64,000 bases of DNA, taken from assembly GCA_947561585.1 (NCBI GenBank), contig CANNZV010003227.1, positions 46,940-110,939 of the forward strand, read 5' to 3'. The DNA comes from Caprella mutica (Eukaryota > Arthropoda > Malacostraca > Amphipoda > Caprellidae). The notes beneath the pieces were generated by a model, which was not told the origin of the DNA, searched no databases, and was given only the letters and a program-made list of their open reading frames with translations. The translations under genes and the position numbers were made by a program. Each line of letters begins with the position of its first letter. Position 1 is the stretch's first letter. Of this stretch, positions 37,319 through 49,339 are shown piece after piece.

Positions 37319-37894
37319 AGTTACCTTCGGAAATTTGCAGAAGGTCATATTTTACCCGGCATTTATCTTTTATTCATCATCTTGTTATTCGCATAATTGA
37401 AAAAGTGTTGAACCAAATTGCCTGAAATTTGGTAGGACGATTGGTCACTTTCCTGGAACCCTCTGATTAAAACTTGGGAGCGATCTGGTCAAAGGTCAAG
37501 GTCAATTATAACTCAAGGCAAATTATTGGATGGTCAAGGTTTATAAGCGTTGACGAAGGTATGCGCTCTACGAGTACTCGTCATCTAGTTCTAAATAAAC
37601 TTCTCACACGGTTTTTCATTTTCAGTGCCTGCCTGCCTACTCATGCCTGCGTCCAAGGGTCCCAGGCCGCAATTACAGGCTGCCCGTAGCCGGTGTTTTG
37701 GAAGCCAGCTTCCGATCTGAATTTTATTGCCTGTAATGGAAGCCGTCTAATCGCGGGTTAATTCAAGATTTATGGAGACAAATGTGGGTATAATGTTACA
37801 ATTTGTCATTGGGTTTGTACACCAATAACTGAACTGGACAAAATTCGGAGAAAAGTATATAACTCAATATTGAGCCTATATATTTAGTGGTGAA
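37319..37894. other. Probable transposon-derived sequence
   Basis: 37400-37580 (GCCTGAAATTTGGTAGGACG, GGTCAAAGGTCAAGGTCA, GAAGGTATGCGCTCTACGAG) looks like widespread invertebrate repeat sequence, from memory only. It is followed by GC-richer sequence to 37740. The element type and ends are not resolved. Confidence 0.35.
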
Positions 37895-38365
37895 AATTAG
37901 GCAATTGTGTCGCAGGAACAAAATTAAATAAATGTGTTACAGGAGCGAAATAAAATAATCAAATAATTGTTTTGCAGGAGCGAAATTAAATAAATGGATT
38001 ACACCGTTACAGGAGCGCAATAAAATAATAAAATTTATGTGTTACAGAAGCGAAATAAAATAATCAAATAATTGTGTTGCAGGAGTGAAATTAAATAATC
38101 AAATAATTGTGTTGCAGGAGAGAAATTAAATAAAAGGATTACACCGTTACAGGAGCGGAATAAAATAATAAAATTTATGTGTTACAGAAGCGAAATAAAA
38201 TAATCAAATAATTGTGTTGCAGGAGTGAAATTAAATAATCAAATAATTGTGTTGCAGGAGAGAAATTAAATAAAAGGATTACACCGTTACAGGAGCGGAA
38301 TAAAATAATAAAATTTATGTGTTGCATGAGCGAAATAAAATAATAAATAACTGTGTTTCATCAGT
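37895..38365. repeat. Repeat with 140-bp higher-order unit
   Basis: Basic units of about 33-36 bases (GGAGCGAAATAAAATAATCA, AATAATTGTGTTGCA) are grouped into a 140-base block. ACACCGTTACAGGAGCG recurs at 38001, 38141 and 38281. Confidence 0.93.
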
Positions 38366-38756
38366 ACAATTGAACGTTTTTTTTATCATTTCAATACTCA
38401 ATAAATATGCTATTTATAATACAAAAATTGTATTAACAAATATAGTTATTTAAAGTAAATTATAATATGGGATAATTAGCCAGATGGTGTTCATAAACAT
38501 TATTTCTTTATTTTCCTTCAATGTATATAATTCAGGATGTAATTACCTGACTGAGGTAGTTAGGTTATTTATTCTATAGTTAAGTTATTTTGTTACTACT
38601 TCTAATTGAATTATTTTGGGGTAATAACTTGATTACCGTCCCACCCGACACCTTAGTAATTGCATATCATGTATGGTATATCTACTGTGCATTGTATATA
38701 TAGTGCTGTAGCTATAGTGCATTATATATAGTGCATTATATCTATAGTGCTTTATA
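38366..38756. other. AT-rich spacer ending in a short repeat
   Basis: 38690-38756 repeats TATAGTGCATTATAT-like words. The mariner-like MITE lies inside this repeat, which continues after it (38955-38990). No gene seen. Confidence 0.5.
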
Positions 38757-38952
38757 CAGGGTGACCCAGAGTTCCCAATTTAGAATTAATATAAATGTTG
38801 TATTTGTAATTAGTTAAAAAATAAGTTGAAGTGAATTTAAAAATTAGATTTTTTTTCATGTATTTATTCTATCACCGTCATTGCTTAAGATTGTACGTGT
38901 ACGATATTTATATTAATTCAAACTTGGGTACACTTTTTCGTGTGTCACCCTG
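38757..38952. mobile_element. Mariner-like MITE, 196 bp
   Basis: Ends CAGGGTGACCC and GTGTGTCACCCTG are inverted repeats (CAGGGTGAC matches exactly) and are flanked by TA on both sides (38755-38756 and 38953-38954). No transposase. It interrupts a GTGCATTATAT-type repeat. Confidence 0.6.
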
Positions 38953-39845
38953 TATATCGTGCATTGCATACATTGCATTATATCTACTATTAAATTGCTC
39001 ATTCATTAATAGTTCATTTATTATTATGAATCGGGTTAAATGTTTATTTAACTTTTTTTTTACTCTCAAAAGTCAAAAACCATGATTTTATTAAATTATT
39101 GATATTGGTTATAGTAGAATGTCCGTTTTTTTTTATAAAATGTCCGTTTGACCCATTTTGTGACGGACAGACCGACTGACTGACTTACACGGCTCAGTAC
39201 AAAAAAATGATAACTAAACAATGCTAATAATTTTCTTTTTAATTTGTGTTGATAAAATATTGTGCATTATATATTGGAAATTAGACATTGACCATTATAT
39301 ATCGTGCATTATATATATCGGAAATTGTATATTGACCATTATATATCGTGCATTATATATCAGGAATTGTATATTGACCATTATATATCGTCCATTATAT
39401 ATCGGAAATTGTATATTCGGATTCTTTTTAAAAGGATTTTTGAAAGGATGGAAATGACAGAAAAAAAAATGTACGAAAAAGTTAAGCATTGAATTCAGCA
39501 AAGCACATGATGTGATTATTCACCAATAGGAGTATTTTCCTTTTCCCAGGCATTTTTCTCATTTGATTTTATCCTGCAAAGCATTTTGTTTCTCAACAGG
39601 TACCGCACGCGCACCACCTTCATCACTTACCAAAAAGTGAAGCCTCATTACTCTTGTGTGGTGACCCCTTCAACCCAACCTAGCCCTGATACAGCCATTT
39701 TCTAGCCCCATCTAACCCTAATCTTGCTGTGTTTAACCCTATGGAATCTTGCCATTTTTAACCCTATGTGTCTTGCTCTCTCTCTTAAGTTTAAACCAAT
39801 TTAACTATACTATATTCTTCTTATTTTTTGTTTTAACCATGGATA
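38953..39845. other. AT-rich spacer with small repeats
   Basis: Contains the remainder of the GCATTATAT repeat, a GACGGACAGACCGACTGACT tract near 39160, and an AACCCTA-rich stretch at 39680-39770 that is not a regular telomere repeat. No gene seen. Confidence 0.45.
39285..39420. repeat. About 41-bp tandem repeat, three copies
   Basis: GACCATTATATATCGTGCAT then TATATATCGGAAATTGTATA, with small differences between copies. Confidence 0.85.
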
Positions 39846-40495
39846 CATAACCCTGGTCTACTCTTACTCTACATAACACAGGTCTACTCTTACTCTAAAT
39901 AACACAGGTCTACTCTTACTCTAAATAACACAGGTCTACTCTAACTCTACATAACCCTGGTCTACTCTTACTCTACATAACACAGGTCTACTCTTACTCT
40001 ACATAACACAGGTCTACTCTTACTCTTCATAACACAGGTCTACTCTTACTCTACATAACACAGGTCTACTCTTACTCTACATAACACAGGTCTACTCTTA
40101 CTCTTCATAACACAGGTCTACTCTTACTCTTCATAACACAGGTCTACTCTTACTCTACATAACACAGGTCTACTCTTACTCTTCATAACACAGGTCTACT
40201 CTTACTCTACATAACACAGGTCTACTCTTACTCTACATAACACAGGTCTACTCTTACTCTTCATAACACAGGTCTACTCTTACTCTACATAACACAGGTC
40301 TACTCTTACTCTACATAACACAGGTCTACTCTTACTCTTCATAACACAGGTCTACTCTTACTCTACATAACACAGGTCTACTCTTACTCTTCATAACACA
40401 GGTCTACTCTTACTCTACATAACACAGGTCTACTCTTACTCTACATAACACAGGTCTATTCTTACTCTACATATCACAGGTCTACTATATTGTTT
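39846..40495. repeat. 26-bp satellite, about 25 copies
   Basis: Unit CATAACACAGGTCTACTCTT plus ACTCTA. Two alternating variants (ACATAACACAGG and TCATAACACAGG) follow repeating patterns, which suggests group duplication. Confidence 0.97.
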
Positions 40496-41263
40496 ATATA
40501 TTTTATTTTAACCCTATTTAATTTCAGTTTTAACCCTTTATCTCTCTGAGTTCTAACCCTTCACCCAACTGTATTTTCTTTATTTTAACCTATCTACCCA
40601 ATATTTTATTCTATTTCAAAGAAGTGAATTCCCAATCATTTATCCACTTTTTCGAGAAAAAAAATAGTACACAACATTTTTTATTCACGCATAGACATCT
40701 TATACGCAATTTATTTGGTCGTTATAAGCGACATGGTCGCTCTATTGTTCATTTCAGTCAGTTCTCACTCACAGCACTCCTCTTCACTCTTGGTGCACTA
40801 CCCCTTTTCTCCTGATTTAGTTACGTCACGTTTCCATGAATATATTAATGGTAGGTATTATATTATTAGTAGGTTGCAGAGGCTTATGAATATATATAAG
40901 AGAGGGGGGGGGGGGGATTATTATATGGGAATAAGATGAAATTATTGTATTTAATTTTCTTCCTTAAAGTATTGTATTATTGTTGCAGTTGTTCATCAAG
41001 ATATATAGGATTATTTTTCTGTAATAGGTAGTAATATTTCATTAAATTTGAATAGTACTGTTTTATCTAATTTTTCATTTCAGTTTTGGGGTAGCTAGAT
41101 TACCATAGTTTTCTTCTGAAATTTTTCAAATTATTCCTGTCCCTTTCTTTTTATTTTTTGTACTTCTATTCATATTATTTTACATAAAAATGTATGTAAT
41201 TATTTACCTATAGTTCTCAAAATCAAAATCTTATTTTATATTCAGTTGATTTTTCCAGTCGCT
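40496..41263. other. AT-rich spacer
   Basis: Contains a G-run near 40902-40916 and an AT-rich remainder. No gene seen. Confidence 0.4.
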
Positions 41264-41328
41264 AGTTCTCGCTAGTTCTCGCTAGTTCTCGCTAGTTCTA
41301 GCTAGGTCTCGCTTGGTCTTGCTAGTTC
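41264..41328. repeat. 10-bp tandem repeat
   Basis: About six copies of GCTAGTTCTC, with the last units diverged (GCTAGGTCTC, GCTTGGTCTT). Confidence 0.9.
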
Positions 41329-41444
41329 TCACCAATCGCTGTATAGCTTCTTCTCGCTGATGAAGCGTGAAGCGTGCCTAACACTTAACATTTTGTTCTC
41401 ATGAGGCAGTTTGCAATTGCCTAGTCAAAACAATACAATGCAAC

Positions 41445-42235
41445 AGTCTGTGATGGTTAGAATTGTTAGTTCTAACAGTCTCTGATGGTTAGAATTGTTA
41501 GTCCTAACAGTCTCGGATGGTTAGAATTGTTAGTCCTAACAGTCTCGGATGGTTAGAATTGTTAGTCCTAACAGTCTCTGATGGTTAGAATTGTTAGTCC
41601 TAACAGTCTCTGATTGTTAGAATTGTTAGTCCTAACGGTCTCTGATGGTTAGAATTGTTAGTCCTAACAGTCTCTGATGGTTAGAATTGTTAGTCCTAAC
41701 AGTCTCTGATTGTTAGAATTGTTAGTCCTAACAGTCTCTGATGGTTAGAATTGTTAGTCCTAACAGTCTCTGATGGTTAGAATTGTTAGTCCTAACAGTC
41801 TCTGATGGTTAGAATTGTTAGTCCTAACAGTCTCTGATGGTTAGAATTGTTAGTCCTAACAGTCTCTGATTGTTAGAATTGTTAGTCCTAACAGTCTCTG
41901 ATGGTTAGAATTGTTAGTCCTAACAGTCTCTGATGGTTAGAATTGTTAGTCCTAACAGTCTCTGATGGTTAGAATTGTTAGTCCTAACAGTCTCTGATGG
42001 TTAGAATTGTTAGTCCTAACAGTCTCTGATGGTTAGAATTGTTAGTCCTAACAGTCTCTAATTGTTAGAATTGTTAGTCCTAACAGTCCCTGATGGTTAG
42101 AATTGTTAGTCCTAACAGTCTCTGATGGTTAGAATTGTTATTTCTAACAGTCTCTGATGGTTAGAATTGTTAGTCCTAACAGTCTCTGATGGTTAGAATT
42201 GTTATTTCTAACAGTCCCTGATGGTTAGAATTGTT
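41445..42235. repeat. 32-bp satellite, about 25 copies
   Basis: Unit AGTCTCTGATGGTTAGAATT plus GTTAGTCCTAAC. GTTAG and CTAAC within the unit are inverted. A variant with TGATTGTTAG recurs several times. Confidence 0.97.
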
Positions 42236-42689
42236 GACAGTTACTTCAATTCATTTAAATGATGTGTAACAGTTACTAGTACAGTACCTGTTGTAGAATC
42301 TATATTATATTCAAATGCAAGTACGTTTTATGTATACACTATACATTGTTTTTCGATTCAAATCGGATAAAATTCAACAGTGTATACAACCCCAAAATGA
42401 AGACTTTTACACGAATAACAAAATGTACATAATGTTTCGTTATCGTGATAGTGAAACTATGATTTTAGGGTAATTCTTGTAGTTCTAGGGTAATACAGAG
42501 ATTTTTGTTTTTTCTTTATATCTCTCAAAAGCCAAGGAATAAATATTATTTTCTTTTAATTGTTAATATTATTAACAATCTGTGATACTGGTACAAATTA
42601 TTAGCTTTCCTTTTAATATGTATTTCTTAATAAAACTGTGGCACACGGACGGATATAATGTCCTTCTTTTTGTCTTTAATATATACTAG
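42236..42689. other. AT-rich spacer
   Basis: Nothing regular. CACACGGACGGATATAATGT (about 42642) just before the 55-bp array may be transposon-derived. Confidence 0.4.
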
Positions 42690-44826
42690 TGTACCTGCCC
42701 GTTAAGAATAACGTGTTCTCAATAGTATCAATATTTGTAACTAGTGTACTTGTCCGTTAAGAATAACGTGTTCTCAATAGTATCAATATTTGTAACTAGT
42801 GTACTTGCCCGTTAAGAATAATGTGTTCTCAATAGTATCTATATTTGTAATAGTGTACTTGCCCGTTAAGAATAACGTGTTCTCAATAGTATCAATATTT
42901 GTAACTAGTGTACTTGCCCGTTAAGAATAACGTGTTCTCAATAGTATCAATATTTGTAACTAGTGTACTTGCCCGTTAAAAATAATGTGTTCTCAATAGT
43001 ATCAATATTTATAACTAGTGTACTTGCCTGTTAAGAATAACGTGTTCCCAATAGTATCAATATTTGTAACTAATGTACTTGCCCGTTAAGAATAACGTGT
43101 TCTCAATAGTATCAATATTTGTAACTAGTGTACTTGCCTGTTAAGAATAACGTGTTCTCAATAGTATCAATATTTGTAACTAGTGTACTTGCCCGTTAAG
43201 AATAACGTGTTCTCAATAGTATCAATATTTGTAACTAGTGTACTTGCCCGTTAAGAATAATGTGTTCTCAATAGTATCTATATTTGTAACTAGTGTACTT
43301 GCCCGTTAAGAATAACGTGTTCTCAATAGTATCAATATTTGTAACTAGTGTACTTGCCCGTTAAGAATAACGTGTTCTCAATAGTATCAATATTTGTAAC
43401 TAGTGTACTTGCCCGTTAAGAATAACGTGTTCTCAATAGTATCAATATTTGTAACTAGTGTACTTGCCCGTTAAGAATAATGTGTTCTCAATAGTATCAA
43501 TATTTGTAACTAGTGTACTTGCCCGTTAAGAATAACGTGTTCTCAATAGTATCAATATTTGTAACTAGTGTACTTGCTGTTAAGAATAACGTGTTCTCAA
43601 TAGTATCTATATTTGTAACTAGTGTACTTGCCCGTTAAGAATAACGTGTTCTCAATAGTATCAATATTTGTAACTAGTGTACTTGCCCGTTAAGAATAAC
43701 GTGTTCTCAATAGTATCAGTATTTGTAACTAGTGTACTTGCCCGTTAAGAATAACGTGTTCTCAATAGTATCAATATTTGTAACTAGTGTACTTGCCCGT
43801 TAAGAATAATGTGTTCTCAATAGTATCTATATTTGTAACTAGTGTACTTGCCCGTTAAGAATAACGTGTTCTCAATAGTATCAATATTTGTAACTAGTGT
43901 ACTTGCCCGTTAAGAATAACGTGTTCTCAATAGTATCAATATTTGTAACTAGTGTACTTGCCCGTTAAGAATAACGTGTTCTCAATAGTATCAATATTTG
44001 TAACTAGTGTACTTGCCCGTTAAGAATAATGTGTTCTCAATAGTATCAATATTTGTAACTAGTGTACTTGCCCGTTAAGAATAACGTGTTCTCAATAGTA
44101 TCAATATTTGTAACTAGTGTACTTGCTGTTAAGAATAACGTGTTCTCAATAGTATCTATATTTGTAACTAGTGTACTTGCCCGTTAAGAATAACGTGTTC
44201 TCAATAGTATCAATATTTGTAACTAGTGTACTTGCCCGTTAAGAATAACGTGTTCTCAATAGTATCAGTATTTGTAACTAGTGTACTTGCCCGTTAAGAA
44301 TAACGTGTTCTCAATAGTATCAATATTTGTAACTAGTGTACTTGCCCGTTAAGAATAACGTGTTCTCAATAGTATCAATATTTGTAACTAGTGTACTTGC
44401 CCGTTAAGAATAACGTGTTCTCAATAGTATCAATATTTGTAACTAGTGTACTTGCCCGTTAAGAATAACGTGTTCTCAATAGTATCAATTTTTGTAACTA
44501 GTGTACTTGCCCGTTAAGAATAACGTGTTCTCAATAGTATCAATATTTGTAACTAGTGTACTTGCCCGTTAAGAATAACGTGTTCTCAATAGTATCAATT
44601 TTTGTAACTAGTGTACTTGCCCGTTAAGAATAACGTGTTCTCAATAGTATCAATAATTGTAACTAGTGTACTTGCCCATTAAGAATAACGTGTTCTCAAT
44701 AGTATCAATATTTGTAACTAGTATACTTGCCCGTTAAGAATAACGTGTTCTCAATAGTATCAATTTTTGTAACTAGTGTACTTGCCCGTTAAGAATAACG
44801 TGTTCTCAATAGTATCAATATTTGTG
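42690..44826. repeat. 55-bp satellite, about 39 copies
   Basis: Unit ACTAGTGTACTTGCCCGTTA, AGAATAACGTGTTCTCAATA, GTATCAATATTTGTA. CGTTA-AGAA-TAACG is a hairpin inside the unit. Markers recur 549 bases apart: the one-base-shorter unit CTTGCTGTTAAG at 43572 and 44121, ATCAGTATTTG at 43717 and 44266, and AATGTG...ATCTATATTT at 43261 and 43810. Confidence 0.97.
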
Positions 44827-44909
44827 TAATTTAACTATCCACACTTCTGGTCCCTCAGATTTAGCTAAAGTTATTAATTGAATAATGACGATAATATTAT
44901 AGCATAGAG

Positions 44910-45628
44910 CAGGGGTGGGCACACGTTGTGTTTTTCAGTGCCGAAAGATTGAATGTCAGTGCCAATTTTCTTTTCGTCTTCTAAATTACTGGGGATACTG
45001 AGTAATTATATATTGAGGTGGTATATTTAATTGAAGTACGAACATGTACAACGGTACATATTTTGCGCATAAATATTGGTAGTAGATTTATCATTTGCAT
45101 TAAAAAGAATTAATAAATGATATATAAAGAGATTTTCTTCATGTGAAAATATCACAATAAAAACAAAAATAAGCTATCTTGCATAAGTAATAATAAATAA
45201 CTCATAAATTCACAGAATAAATTACTTACCTAACTTATTAAAAATGGGAATTAAAAATGATTGCATAATTATTTACCACAGTGTTTGAATATCCCAAGAC
45301 AAGCGTATGAAAGATGTAAATTTAACTGATCTTGATAAAAAGAGACAGAGGTAAATAAATTAAACACCGGCACTATTGTAACAATAAACAAAAATTTCAT
45401 ATTAAGGGATAAAACTAACTATCGAAGTATCAAGTTCATTCATTACAAATATACTGTTCTTCAATTAGTTGACCATGCACTTCTATATTATCCTTTTAAT
45501 TTATAGAGCAGTCAGGGCTAAAAATTTTTAATTTTCTTTGGAAGAAAATAAAGCACCGTTTCCCGGGTGGGCAGTGGTGCCGTTTTGAGTGCCAAAATAG
45601 CACTGAGTGCTGCATTTGCCCACCACTG
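44910..45628. mobile_element. Non-autonomous hAT element, 719 bp, with 8-bp target duplication
   Basis: Starts CAGGGGTGGGCA and ends TGCCCACCACTG (11 of 12 inverted matches), flanked on both sides by GCATAGAG (44902-44909 and 45629-45636). An 8-base duplication and CAG...CTG ends are diagnostic of hAT elements. Subterminal GTGCC/GGCAC and AGTGCC motifs occur near both ends (44939-44963, and 45570-45612), where hAT transposases often bind. The interior is AT-rich with no transposase reading frame, so it depends on an element elsewhere. The perfect target duplication points to a fairly recent insertion. Confidence 0.92.
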
Positions 45629-46106
45629 GCATAGAGTATATAAATTTAATGACAGAGGGTGTAAATAGTTCTTTATAAACTTACACTGTAGATTTTAAAT
45701 AATTTCTAATTTAGTTAACCTATTCATTTATTGCACTTATATACGAATTGGTATTTATGTCACCAATTATCAACATGTTTATAAATAAAGATATGGAAAC
45801 TATTTATGTCGGGTGATTGCCATTCTAAATAAAAATAGTATTTATTGTGTTGTCTGTGATAAAAAAGGTAATTGTTTAAATTCAAACTTTTTGTATTCCG
45901 AAAAAATAAAGTTAAAATTAAAATAAATGTAATTACATTAACAAAACGGATGAAAATTAAATTGCCTTTTTATGAGAAACTTTACTAAAAATAGATATTT
46001 AAGTTATTACTTTTCTTTAAATTTTAATAATAATTTGTACATTTCAATTCTCTTACATTATTACAACCAGCCGTATAGTCCGTACCGATATTGTCCTATG
46101 TAACCT
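45629..46106. other. AT-rich spacer
   Basis: Nothing recognised between the hAT element and the 27/28-bp satellite. Confidence 0.4.
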
Positions 46107-48380
46107 ACTAAAATTATTGACTATATTAAACCTACTAAAATTATTGACTATATTAAACCTACTAAAATTATTGAGTTTATTAAACCTACTAAAATTATTG
46201 ACTATATAAAACCTAATAAAATTATTGACTATATATATAACCTACTAAAATTATTGACTTTATTAAACCTACTAAAATTATTGACTATATAAAACCTAAT
46301 AAAATTATTGACTATATATAACCTACTAAAATTATTGACTATATTAAACCTACTAAAATTATTGACTATATTAAACCTAATAAAATTATTGACTATATTA
46401 AACCTAGTAAAATTATTGACTATATTAAACCTACTAAAATTATTGACTATATTAAACCTACTAAAATTATCGACTTATATAAAACCTACTAAAATTATTG
46501 ACTTATATAAAACCTACTAAAATTATTGACTTGTATAAAACCTACTAAAATTATCGACTTATATAAAACCTACTAAAATTATTGACTTATATAAAACCTA
46601 CTAAAATTATTGACTTGTATAAAACCTACTAAAATTATCGACTTATATAAAACCTACTAAAATTATTGACTTATATAAAACCTACTAAAATTATTGACTT
46701 GTATAAAACCTACTAAAATTATCGACTTATATAAAACCTACTAAAATTATTGACTTGTATAAAACCTACTAAAATTATTGACTTATATAAAACCTACTAA
46801 AATTATTGACTTATATAAAACCTACTAAAATTATTGACTTATATAAAACCTACTAAAATTATTGACTTATATAAAACCTACTAAAATTATTGACTTGTAT
46901 AAAACCTACTAAAATTATCGACTTATATAAAACCTACTAAAATTATTGACTTATATAAAACCTACTAAAATTATTGACTTGTATAAAACCTACTAAAATT
47001 ATTGACTTATATAAAACCTACTAAAATTATTGACTTATATAAAACCTACTAAAATTATTGACTTATATAAAACCTACTAAAATTATTGACTTGTATAAAA
47101 CCTACTAAAATTATCGACTTATATAAAACCTACTAAAATTATTGACTTGTATAAAACCTACTAAAATTATCGACTTATATAAAACCTACTAAAATTATTG
47201 ACTTGTATAAAACCTACTAAAATTATTGACTTATATAAAACCTACTAAAATTATTGACTTATATAAAACCTACTAAAATTATTGACTTATATAAAACCTA
47301 CTAAAATTATTGACTTATATAAAACCTACTAAAATTATTGACTTGTATAAAACCTACTAAAATTATCGACTTATATAAAACCTACTAAAATTATTGACTA
47401 TATTAAACCTACTAAAATTATTGACTTATATAAAACCTACTAAAATTATTGACTTGTATAAAACCTACTAAAATTATCGACTTATATAAAACCTACTAAA
47501 ATTATTGACTTATATAAAACCTACTAAAATTATTGACTTGTATAAAACCTACTAAAATTATCGACTTATATAAAACCTACTAAAATTATTGACTTATATA
47601 AAACCTACTAAAATTATTGACTTATATAAAACCTACTAAAATTATTGACTTGTATAAAACCTACTAAAATTATCGACTTATATAAAACCTACTAAAATTA
47701 TTGACTTATATAAAACCTACTAAAATTATTGACTTATATAAAATCTACTAAAATTATTGACTATATTAAACCTACTAAAATTATTGACTATATTAAACCT
47801 AATAAAATTATTGACTTATATAAAACCTACTAAAATTATTGACTTATATAAAACCTACTAAAATTATTGACTTATATAAAACCTACTAAAATTATTGACT
47901 TATATAAAACCTACTAAAATTATTGACTTATATAAAACCTACTAAAATTATTGACTATATTAAACCTACTAAAATTATTGACTATATTAAACCTATTAAA
48001 ATTATTGACTATATTAAACCTACTAAAATTATTGACTATATTAAACCTACTAAAATTATTGACTATATTAAACCTACTAAAATTATTGACTATATTAAAC
48101 CTACTAAAATTATTGACTATATTAAACCTACTAAAATTATTGACTATATTAAACCTACTAAAATTATTGACTATATTAAACCTAATAAAATTATTGACTA
48201 TATTAAACCTAATAAAATTATTGACTATATTAAACCTACTAAAATTATTGACTATATTAAACCTACTAAAATTATTGACTATATTAAACCTAATAAAATT
48301 ATTGACTATATTAAACCTAATAAAATTATTGACTATATTAAACCTAATAAAATTATTGACTATATTAAACCTAATAAAAT
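46107..48380. repeat. 27/28-bp satellite, about 82 copies
   Basis: Core CCTACTAAAATTATTGACT. The middle of the array (about 46460-47940) uses a 28-base unit with TATATAAAA or TGTATAAAA, while both ends use a 27-base unit with ATATTAAA. Nine-codon periodicity keeps all frames open in the 27-base zones, giving repetitive frames of up to 209 codons at 47920-48580 on both strands. These are artefacts. Confidence 0.97.
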
Positions 48381-48609
48381 ATTTCACTCCATTAAAAGCA
48401 TTCCCAAAATTCACGCATGCCCTAAAATACCGAAACAAATTGCCATGTCCAATTGATGCAGGAATGGAATTCCCAGATAGGAATTGCACGGAGAATTCCT
48501 ATTTAGGAATTACAGGGCAATTCCCATTAAAAGTTATAATTTTCTCCACGGGCGCTGTAGGGTGGAAGCTACGAGGCTAATAATTATTAGAGAGACACTT
48601 TGAACGATC
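48381..48609. other. Short spacer with inverted motifs
   Basis: GGAATTCCCAGATAGGAATT and GAGAATTCCTATTTAGGAATT-like strings around 48460-48520 form possible hairpins. No other feature. Confidence 0.35.
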
Positions 48610-49055
48610 AATGGGAAAGTTATGGTGGGGCCATAGAAGATTGAGAGGGGAAAGTTATGGTGGGGCCATAGAAGATTGAGAGGGGAAAGTTATGGTGGGG
48701 CCATAGAAGATTGAAAGGGGAAAGTTATGGTGGGGCCATAGAAGATTGAGAGGGGAAAGTTACGGTGAGGCCATAGAAGATTGAGAGGGGAAAGTTATGG
48801 TGGGGCCATAGAAGATTGAGAGGGGAAAGTTATGGTGGGGCCATAGAAGATTGAGAGGGGAAAGTTATGGTGGGGCCATAGAAGATTGAGAGGGGAAAGT
48901 TATGGTGGGGCCATAGAAGATTGAGAGGGGAAAGTTATGGTGGGGCCATAGAAGATTGAGAGGGGAAAGATATGGTGGGGCCATAGAAGATTGAGAGGGG
49001 AAAAGTTATGGTGGGGCCATAGAAGATTATATTGCTGTGGTGCCACCATAATTAT
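48610..49055 (+). repeat. 34-bp family array, locus 3
   Basis: About 12 highly similar copies in plus orientation, the most homogeneous block of this family. An inverted partial copy GCCACCATAATT follows at about 49044-49055. Confidence 0.95.
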
Positions 49056-49082
49056 TTCTCTAAGTACTGTAGCTTCTATTTA

Positions 49083-49339
49083 TAGGGTAAGTTCCGAATT
49101 ATCGCACGATTCCACATTGTCGATCATGTTTTTTTATTTTAATTGGTATCCAGGATACCTGCATATATTATGGATACCAATTAAAATAATGTGTTTAACT
49201 TATATCTTAATTGGTATTCATGATACATGTAGGTATCATAGATACCAAATAAAATAACGTGTTAAATTATAATTATCATATACATTTTTCTCATATGATC
49301 GAAAATGTGGAATCGTACAATAACTCGTAACTTACCCTA
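49083..49339. mobile_element. GGGTAAG MITE with duplicated core
   Basis: Both arms and flanking TA are kept (TAGGGTAAGTTCCGAATTAT; ATAACTCGTAACTTACCCTA). Two consecutive palindromic cores occur (about 49140-49180 and 49210-49250), each with some mismatches. Confidence 0.88.

Noticed and set aside
39680..39775. AACCCTA words suggesting a telomere repeat
   Set aside because: Spacing is irregular and interrupted; not a TTAGG or TTAGGG array.
47920..48580. Open frames of 177-209 codons on both strands
   Set aside because: They are produced by a 27-base satellite whose length is a multiple of three; the peptides are simple nine-residue repeats.
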